Shown here: positions 6,336 through 10,909 of the stretch, one piece after another
Layout of the letters: each line of letters opens with the position of its first letter
Position numbering within the stretch: the stretch's first letter is position 1
Notes under the pieces: generated by a model
The model's input: only the letters and a program-made list of their open reading frames with translations
What the model was told of the DNA's origin: nothing
Databases searched by the model: none
Made by a program: the position numbers and the translations under genes
Assembly: GCA_029939535.1 (NCBI GenBank)
Contig: JAOZST010000127.1
Location: 1 to 10,909 of the forward strand
DNA: 10,909 nucleotides
Reading direction: 5' to 3'
Origin: NBML01 sp029939535
Lineage (GTDB): Bacteria; Desulfobacterota; Desulfobacteria; Desulfobacterales; Desulfobacteraceae

Positions 6336-6365
6336 TTGATTTTAAGTTTAAGTTCTTATAATCAA
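6336..6365 (+). promoter_or_regulatory. possible mobA promoter with TTGATT/AATCAA inverted repeat
   Basis: TTGATT (6336-6341) and a perfect TATAAT (6357-6362) are 15 bp apart, shorter than ideal. AATCAA (6360-6365) is the inverted copy of TTGATT, so the promoter also forms a symmetric site. A strong Shine-Dalgarno-like AAAGGAGGG (6364-6372) begins at once, which would place it at the very 5' end of the transcript. This makes either the promoter or the ribosome-binding reading doubtful. Confidence 0.3.
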
Positions 6366-6436
6366 AGGAGGGAATATAAATTTTGCCATAAGGCAATGAG
6401 AATAAATAGAAGAATAGGACAGCAGGATAAGTGTCA

Positions 6437-7048
6437 ATGAAATATGATTGTACAGGTGTAATCCTGGCCGGTGGCAAAAACAGCCGTCTTCCCGGGAAAA
6501 AAAAGACCTTTCACAGGGTGGGGGATGACATGATGCTTACCCGTATCCATACCCTGTTTTCAAAATTGTTCAAAGAAGTGATTATTGTGGTCAACGACCC
6601 AAAGGATTTTGCAGGATTGGATACGATGGTTGTGACGGATATCATTCAGTCCAGGTGTGCCCTTGCAGGGCTCCATGCAGGTCTTTTCTATGCCTCAAAC
6701 CCATGGATTTATGTAACTGCCTGTGATGTGCCTTTTATTAATGAAAAGGTGATCAGACATATAGTCGGGCAGAGGGAACCCGGGGTAGAAGTGATCATCC
6801 CCTGTACTGAAGATGGTATGGAACCTCTGGCTGCAGCTTATTCCAGGGATTGTATTCCCTTGATTGAAAATAATCTGGAAAAAAATATTTTTATGATCAA
6901 AAAGTTTTTCAGGAAGAAGAAAGTTAAGGAGATACCTGTGGCGGATTTAAAAAAGATGGACCCGGCAATGCGGTTCATTTTTAATGTCAATACGCCTGAA
7001 GATCTTGAAACTGCCATGTCTTTGGCAGACAATGCAAAAAATAAATGA
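6437..7048 (+). CDS. mobA: molybdenum cofactor guanylyltransferase MobA
   Basis: The protein (203 residues from ATG 6437) belongs to the MobA nucleotidyltransferase family, which joins GMP to molybdopterin to form the guanine dinucleotide cofactor used by DMSO-reductase-family enzymes such as formate dehydrogenases. Seen directly: the nucleotide-binding LAGGKNSRLPGKKKTF (10-25), SRCALAGLHAGL (72-83), the metal-binding TACDVPF (94-100, Asp97), and the C-terminal NVNTPEDLE. I prefer ATG 6437 over GTG 6431 because GGA at 6425-6427 is nine bases before the former and only three before the latter. No MobB domain is attached. It is the first gene of a plus-strand run with moaE and moaC. Length and motifs indicate an intact gene. 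Confidence 0.92.
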   Translation: MKYDCTGVILAGGKNSRLPGKKKTFHRVGDDMMLTRIHTLFSKLFKEVIIVVNDPKDFAGLDTMVVTDIIQSRCALAGLHAGLFYASNPWIYVTACDVPFINEKVIRHIVGQREPGVEVIIPCTEDGMEPLAAAYSRDCIPLIENNLEKNIFMIKKFFRKKKVKEIPVADLKKMDPAMRFIFNVNTPEDLETAMSLADNAKNK

Positions 7049-7090
7049 ATAAATCAATTAAGAAACCAGTAAAAAAAAAAGGAGTTAATA

Positions 7091-7456
7091 ATGAATATTT
7101 CATCAATGTTAGAACAGATTAAAAAACATCCTGATTTTTCCAAGGCCGGCATGGTCCTGTGTCATAATGGGGTTGTCAGGGAAAACACCAGGGAAGGGGA
7201 AGGGGTTACAGGGCTTGAGATCGTCGTGGATCATGATCTTATGGATGAGATTATCCAGGAGCAGAAATCAAAACCAGGTATTGTTGAAATTCTGGTCCAT
7301 ATAGTGGAAAACAAACCCCTGGCTGTGGGAGATGATGTAATGTACCTTTTAGTTGCAGGGGATATCCGTGAAAATGTGATTGAAGTCCTTACCAATACAT
7401 TAAACAGGATCAAGTCAGAAGCTACCCGTAAAACACAATTTTTCATAAAAGAATAA
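7091..7456 (+). CDS. moaE: short MoaE-like molybdopterin synthase catalytic subunit
   Basis: This 121-residue protein resembles MoaE, the large subunit of molybdopterin synthase that moves sulfur from MoaD to precursor Z. Family-like features are GMVLCHNGVVRENTREG (20-36, Arg30 at the usual arginine of the loop), VEILVHIVENKPLAVGDDVMYLLVAGD (65-91) and a final QFFIKE, where Lys120 takes the place of the catalytic lysine in the WKKE or WKRE motif. It is shorter than the roughly 150 residues of E. coli MoaE and ends right after that motif. The usual LEYEAYEPMA region is changed to LEIVVDHDLMDE. AAGGAG precedes ATG 7091. Its place between mobA and moaC supports the assignment. No moaD lies in the window. 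It could be a specialised MoaE branch. Confidence 0.75.
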   Translation: MNISSMLEQIKKHPDFSKAGMVLCHNGVVRENTREGEGVTGLEIVVDHDLMDEIIQEQKSKPGIVEILVHIVENKPLAVGDDVMYLLVAGDIRENVIEVLTNTLNRIKSEATRKTQFFIKE

Positions 7457-7468
7457 AAGGAAGAAAAC

Positions 7469-7966
7469 ATGACGGATTTTACACACCTTGACAAGGAGGG
7501 CCGTGTCAGGATGGTGGATGTGGGAGAGAAAACCGAAACCAAACGGGTGGCAATTGCAGGGGGAACTATTTCCATGGAGCCCCAGACCCTTGAGATGATT
7601 CTGGATGAAAGGGTTAAAAAAGGGAATGTCCTGGAGGCTGCCCGCATTGCCGGGGTCATGGCCTCCAAAAAAACAGCGGATCTGATCCCCATGTGTCATC
7701 CTTTGAATATTACCCATGCCAGGCTTGATTTTTTTCCGGACAAGGAGCAGTCCCTGATACATATTGAGGGCGAAGTTTCTTTGACCGGCAGAACAGGTGT
7801 GGAAATGGAAGCCCTGACAGCAGTGTCTGTGGCTGCCCTGACAATCTATGATATGTGTAAATCCTATGACAGGGCCATGGCCATTTCCAGGATTTATCTT
7901 AAATCAAAATCCGGGGGCAAAAGCGGTACCTATACGGCAGAGACCAATGGAAGTCCTGCAAAATAG
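7469..7966 (+). CDS. moaC: cyclic pyranopterin monophosphate synthase MoaC
   Basis: The 165-residue protein is a clear MoaC, which converts the MoaA product (cyclic GTP intermediate) to cyclic pyranopterin monophosphate in the second half of the first step of molybdenum cofactor synthesis. Conserved elements are MVDVGEKTETKRVAIA at the N-terminus, Lys51, ADLIPMCHPLNITH (70-83, His77), and GVEMEALTAVSVAALTIYDMCKSYD with Asp128 and Lys131. These agree with the active-site positions reported for E. coli MoaC. Length is normal, with a slightly long polar tail. The start ATG 7469 follows AAGGAAG. It begins 12 bp after moaE, and its last 20 bases overlap the start of rmuC. Confidence 0.96.
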   Translation: MTDFTHLDKEGRVRMVDVGEKTETKRVAIAGGTISMEPQTLEMILDERVKKGNVLEAARIAGVMASKKTADLIPMCHPLNITHARLDFFPDKEQSLIHIEGEVSLTGRTGVEMEALTAVSVAALTIYDMCKSYDRAMAISRIYLKSKSGGKSGTYTAETNGSPAK

Positions 7967-9155
7967 CCTGGTTTCCCTTGAAAACCTTGGGTTTCTGGGG
8001 ATTGGATTCTGCCTGGGACTGGTGGTTAGTCTTGTCCTGGCAAGATCCGGGGTTATGCTTTTTTCCAAAAAACTCAAAGATCTGTCCAGTCAGGCGTTAT
8101 ATGAAAACTCAACCAGGTTCATGGAACTTGCCCAATCCCATTTTAGCGGATATGTCAGGGAGGCTAGAAAGGATTTTGATATCAAGGGGAATGAGATCCT
8201 TAAGACGGTTGATCCGGTACATAAAATGCTGGACAAATATGAAACTCATCTGAGTATCATGGAAAAAGAACGGGAAAATGCCTATGGAGCAATAACGGAA
8301 AGGCTTATGGAGATGGCCCGGACCCAGCAGCATCTTCAGGCAGAGACGGGCAACCTTGTCAAGGCCCTTAGAATCCCCCATGTCCGGGGCAGGTGGGGGG
8401 AGATCACCCTCAGGAAAACAGCAGAGCTTGCAGGAATGGTGGCCCATTGCGATTTCCAGGAGCAGATGTCAAGTGTAAGCAGCAGGGGCAGCGGCAAGGG
8501 AAGCCTGCGGCCGGATATGGTGGTGACCCTGCCCGGGAACAGGAAGATCATTGTGGATGCTAAAGTCCCTTTGATGGCCTACCTGGATGCCCTGGAGGCT
8601 GGGGAGGGTAAGGAAAAAGAAGCCCGCATGAAAGACCATGCCCGCCAGGTGCTGTCCCATATATCAATGCTTTCATCCAAAGAATATACAGCACATTTTT
8701 CACCCACCCCTGAATTTGTGGTGCTATTTATACCCGGGGAAAGTTTTTTTTCCGCTGCCCTGGCCCATAAGCCGGACCTCATTGAAAAGGGAATACAAAA
8801 GGGGGTGATTCTTGCCACTCCCACCACCCTCATCGCCCTTTTAAAGACAGTCTCCTATTCCTGGCTCCAGGAAAAAGGATATGAAAATGCCGAAAAGATA
8901 AGAAATTTAGGGGGGGAGTTATATTCAAGGCTAAGTTCCATGAGCGATAATATGAACCGTCTGGGCAGGGATATTGAAAAATGTGCAACCACCTTTAACC
9001 GGACTGTGGGAGCCATGGAAAGGAGGGTGATGACTTCAGCCAGGAAGCTGGATGACCTTTCAGTCTCCTCCCGGAAGATGGAAGATATTGACTCAATTGC
9101 CCCGGGCAAGGGGGCAACCCATATATTTAATGCGAGGCATGATGATGAGAGTTAG
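7947..9155 (+). CDS. rmuC: RmuC-family DNA recombination / nuclease-like protein
   Basis: This 402-residue protein has the RmuC layout. An N-terminal membrane anchor (about 14-37, rich in Gly, Leu and Val) is followed by a helical coiled-coil part (about 50-140) and the RmuC domain (about 141-360). The domain shows LRIPHVRGRWGEITLRKTAELAG, RPDMVVTLPGNRKIIVDAKVPL and FIPGESFFSAAL. RmuC limits rearrangements at short inverted repeats, and its core resembles restriction-endonuclease-type folds; the exact activity is unsettled. I place the start at ATG 7947, inside the end of moaC, because the membrane anchor begins there; the longer frame from 7848 would add only a translation of moaC in a shifted frame. 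The ribosome binding site is weak, so coupling to moaC translation is likely. Nothing looks broken. Confidence 0.92.
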   Translation: MEVLQNSLVSLENLGFLGIGFCLGLVVSLVLARSGVMLFSKKLKDLSSQALYENSTRFMELAQSHFSGYVREARKDFDIKGNEILKTVDPVHKMLDKYETHLSIMEKERENAYGAITERLMEMARTQQHLQAETGNLVKALRIPHVRGRWGEITLRKTAELAGMVAHCDFQEQMSSVSSRGSGKGSLRPDMVVTLPGNRKIIVDAKVPLMAYLDALEAGEGKEKEARMKDHARQVLSHISMLSSKEYTAHFSPTPEFVVLFIPGESFFSAALAHKPDLIEKGIQKGVILATPTTLIALLKTVSYSWLQEKGYENAEKIRNLGGELYSRLSSMSDNMNRLGRDIEKCATTFNRTVGAMERRVMTSARKLDDLSVSSRKMEDIDSIAPGKGATHIFNARHDDES

Positions 9156-10482
9156 GCTCCTGTATATATATTTTTTTGTTTTTATCCTGCTGTTGGTTTT
9201 CATGTCCGGATGCGGTCCTTCCGGTCCCAAAGGGCTAAAGGAAACAGCAGAAAAACCAATGATAAAATTGGCACCCAGGCATTATCCCAGGTTCCTGGAC
9301 AGCCTGGAATTTGAGGGGCTGACCCGGTCCATTGAAGAGAGCCTGATCTATTTTAAACGGGTACCTTTGACAAGAAAATATATCTATGGAAAGGAGATCT
9401 TTGATGCAGGCCATATGATAAGATCCCTGGAAACATTTCTTGCCTTTCTGGATGAAAACCCCTCACCAGACCAGCTCAATGCTTTTATTAAAGAATATTA
9501 TCTTGTTTATAAAAGTGCAGGAAATGACAAGGGGGATGTTTTGTTTACAGGCTATTATGAACCTACTTACAAGGGTAGTCTTAAACAGGATGATATCTAT
9601 ATTTATCCTGTTTATTCCAAACCCCTGGACCTGGTGGAGATTGATTTATCTTTTTTTTCTGATAAATATAAAGGCCATAAGAGACTTACAGCCAGGGTCA
9701 ATCCTTCTACCCGCCGGGTGGTGCCCTATTATTCCCGCAAAGAGATCAATGGGTTTTCTGATTTTATGGACCGGGCAGAACCTATTGTCTGGCTTGAAAG
9801 CAGGGTAGATAGATTTTTCCTTGAAATCCAGGGTTCAGGCAGGGTGGAGTTAAAACAGGGGGGAATGCTCAGGGTTCATTATGCTGCCAGCAACGGCAAT
9901 GCCTACAGGTCTGTGGGCCGATATTTGATAAATCAAAACGAGGTTGCCAGGGAAGATATGTCCATGCAGGCCATCCGGGAATGGCTGGAAAAAAATCCAG
10001 GCCGCATGGATGAGGTTTTGAATCACAATGGGAGTTTTGTCTTTTTTAAGACCGAAGAGGGTGGTCCCTACGGCAGTATAAATGTCCAGGTTTCACCTTT
10101 GCGGTCCATTGCCACGGATCCAGGTGTATTTCCCAGGGGAGCCCTTTGTTTTGCCGAGGCAACCCTGCCTGATCCCAAAAAACTGCAGTCCCAAAAACAA
10201 GGGGACCAGGATAGATTAGATCAGGGCATATCGGATCATAGCAAACCCAATCATAGCAAACCTGATCCTGGTAAATTGGATAATGGGCTGAAGAATAAAG
10301 ATCTAAAGAATAAAGACCAATGGGATAAGGTTTCTTTTTTTGTTTTAAATCAGGACACCGGAGGTGCCATCCGGGGGCCAGGCCGGGCAGACCTGTTTTG
10401 CGGTAACGGGGATTATGCTGAGTTCACGGCCGGGCATATGAATACCTATGGTAAATTGTATTTTCTGGTGCTGAAGCCCTGA
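9145..10482 (+). CDS. mltA: membrane-bound lytic murein transglycosylase A (lipoprotein) with repeat insertion
   Basis: The protein is an MltA-type lytic transglycosylase that cuts peptidoglycan between MurNAc and GlcNAc with formation of the 1,6-anhydro product. A lipoprotein signal ends at FMSGC (Cys23), so it is probably anchored to the outer membrane. Family motifs are FTGYYEPTYKGS, YYSRKEI, DRFFLEIQGSGRVEL, RVHYAASNGNAYRSVGR, and the 3D domain with DTGGAIRGPGRAD (Asp404 and Asp416). Asp416 sits where I remember the catalytic aspartate of E. coli MltA. About 40 residues of hydrophilic repeat (354-393) break the domain shortly before this motif, making the protein (445 residues) longer than usual. 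ATG 9145 is chosen because GAGG is seven bases ahead; it overlaps the rmuC end by 11 bases. ATG 9142 or 9139 are alternatives. Confidence 0.92.
   Translation: MRVRLLYIYFFVFILLLVFMSGCGPSGPKGLKETAEKPMIKLAPRHYPRFLDSLEFEGLTRSIEESLIYFKRVPLTRKYIYGKEIFDAGHMIRSLETFLAFLDENPSPDQLNAFIKEYYLVYKSAGNDKGDVLFTGYYEPTYKGSLKQDDIYIYPVYSKPLDLVEIDLSFFSDKYKGHKRLTARVNPSTRRVVPYYSRKEINGFSDFMDRAEPIVWLESRVDRFFLEIQGSGRVELKQGGMLRVHYAASNGNAYRSVGRYLINQNEVAREDMSMQAIREWLEKNPGRMDEVLNHNGSFVFFKTEEGGPYGSINVQVSPLRSIATDPGVFPRGALCFAEATLPDPKKLQSQKQGDQDRLDQGISDHSKPNHSKPDPGKLDNGLKNKDLKNKDQWDKVSFFVLNQDTGGAIRGPGRADLFCGNGDYAEFTAGHMNTYGKLYFLVLKP
10204..10323 (+). repeat. eight-unit 15-bp tandem repeat inside mltA
   Basis: Eight consecutive 15-bp units each begin with GAT, GAC or AAT, so every encoded pentapeptide begins with Asp or Asn (for example DHSKP, NHSKP, DPGKL). 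Units three and four (10234-10263) are almost identical, as are the last two (10294-10323) over 11 bases. The repeat keeps the mltA frame and lies in a hydrophilic loop before the 3D motif. Confidence 0.85.
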
Positions 10483-10495
10483 CCCTCAATCCATT

Positions 10496-10909
10496 TTACC
10501 GCCATTCAATGTCTTTGGACCGGAACATGAGTATGATTTTTTTGCCGGGCTGAATTCCCAGCTCTGCGGCTTTACCCTGGGAAAAACTCAGGTCCAGTGA
10601 AAAATCACCCACCTGTAGGGTGGTCATGATATGATTGCTGCTTTTTTCCAGAAGCATGGAAATAATCTGTCCAGTTACCTGATTGTCATATTTGCTGGTG
10701 GTGTTTTTTTTAGTGGATATGCAAAGTCTGTCCGTTGGTATTACTGCTGTGCCGTCTTTTTTGTCCGTAAGGGGCAAAAGGATATGTTCACCATTGTCAA
10801 GTGGTTTCACTGGCTGATTTTTTTTTGACAGGGCTCTTTTTGACAGATTTCTTATTGACAGGCCATAGGGCGGGGGGATGATATTTTCCGTGCCTGTTGA
10901 AAAGATTCT
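10496..10909 (-). CDS. molybdate/tungstate-type ABC transporter ATPase, C-terminal TOBE part, cut by window edge
   Basis: On the minus strand the frame is open from the right edge to a TAA at 10496-10498, about 137 residues; the GTG at 10810 is probably internal. The stretch begins with RIFSTGTENIIP, like the FVGTENI segment that follows the nucleotide domain in ModC and related ABC ATPases. It ends with a TOBE/Mop-like domain (NQVTGQIISMLLEKSSNHI, FSQGKAAELGIQPGKKIILMFRSKDI). These domains bind oxyanions or regulate ABC importers for molybdate and tungstate. No ATPase motif is visible because they lie outside the window. The neighbouring molybdenum-cofactor genes support this reading. Three pentapeptide repeats (LSIRN, LSKRA, LSKKN) link the two parts. 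The gene faces mltA with a 13-bp gap. It could instead be another TOBE-bearing importer ATPase. Confidence 0.65.
   Translation of the reverse strand, partial: RIFSTGTENIIPPPYGLSIRNLSKRALSKKNQPVKPLDNGEHILLPLTDKKDGTAVIPTDRLCISTKKNTTSKYDNQVTGQIISMLLEKSSNHIMTTLQVGDFSLDLSFSQGKAAELGIQPGKKIILMFRSKDIEWR
10817..10861 (-). repeat. three-unit 15-bp tandem repeat in the ModC-like gene
   Basis: On the minus strand CTGTCA starts a new unit every 15 bases (units 10861-10847, 10846-10832, 10831-10817), giving the pentapeptides LSIRN, LSKRA and LSKKN. The reading frame is kept. The repeat lies in a linker between the FSTGTENI segment and the TOBE-like domain. Confidence 0.75.

Noticed and set aside
6231..6436. 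Molybdenum cofactor (Moco) riboswitch before mobA
   Set aside because: I could not find the conserved helices and loop words of that RNA class; only simple short hairpins are seen.
7848..7946. Longer N-terminus for RmuC
   Set aside because: It only re-reads moaC in another frame; the membrane anchor starts from ATG 7947.
9052..9144. Longer N-terminus for MltA
   Set aside because: It would put about 31 extra polar residues before the lipoprotein signal and lies inside rmuC.
10483..10495. Bidirectional terminator between mltA and the ModC-like gene
   Set aside because: The gap is only 13 bases and contains no hairpin.

Overview
The window reads as a stretch of a moderately A/T-rich Gram-negative chromosome, most likely a sulfate-reducing or related member of the Desulfobacterota (Desulfobacteraceae-like). 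That guess rests on the style of the proteins: a divergent YchF-type ATPase with a DUF933/TGS end, a short MoaE variant, and a molybdenum-cofactor cluster next to a molybdate/tungstate-type ABC ATPase. It is an inference from protein character and was not tested by any search.

Layout. Positions 1-407 hold the 3' end of a DUF4338 (DruA-like) gene cut by the window edge, followed by a short open-frame remnant. Positions 510-2907 form a plus-strand run: a gamma-class carbonic anhydrase, a small unknown protein, an A/T-rich STAND/archaeal-type ATPase with its own likely promoter and operator, and the ribosome-associated RNA-binding protein YhbY. A YheT-type hydrolase (2942-3895) runs on the minus strand. 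It is divergent from a YchF-like gene (4079-5149), which has short-period repeats on both sides and lacks key nucleotide-binding motifs.

The second half is organised around molybdenum cofactor. moaB and a small unknown gene run leftward (6230 to 5319). From the divergent intergenic region, mobA, moaE-like and moaC run rightward, continuing through overlapping reading frames into rmuC and the lytic transglycosylase gene mltA (to 10482). A minus-strand gene entering from the right edge looks like the C-terminal TOBE part of a molybdate/tungstate importer ATPase. Together these would supply the metal (ModC-like), cyclise the pterin (MoaC), add sulfur (MoaE), adenylylate molybdopterin (MoaB) and attach GMP (MobA). 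moaA and moaD are not in the window.

The most unusual sequence signals are: an eight-unit, 15-bp-period in-frame tandem repeat inside mltA, with a second 15-bp-period coding repeat in the neighbouring ModC-like gene; the YchF paralogue with a substituted P-loop and no G3 motif; and an inverted repeat placed between the -35 and -10 boxes of the ATPase gene. I see no tRNA, rRNA or CRISPR array, no complete insertion sequence and no clear new multi-gene system.
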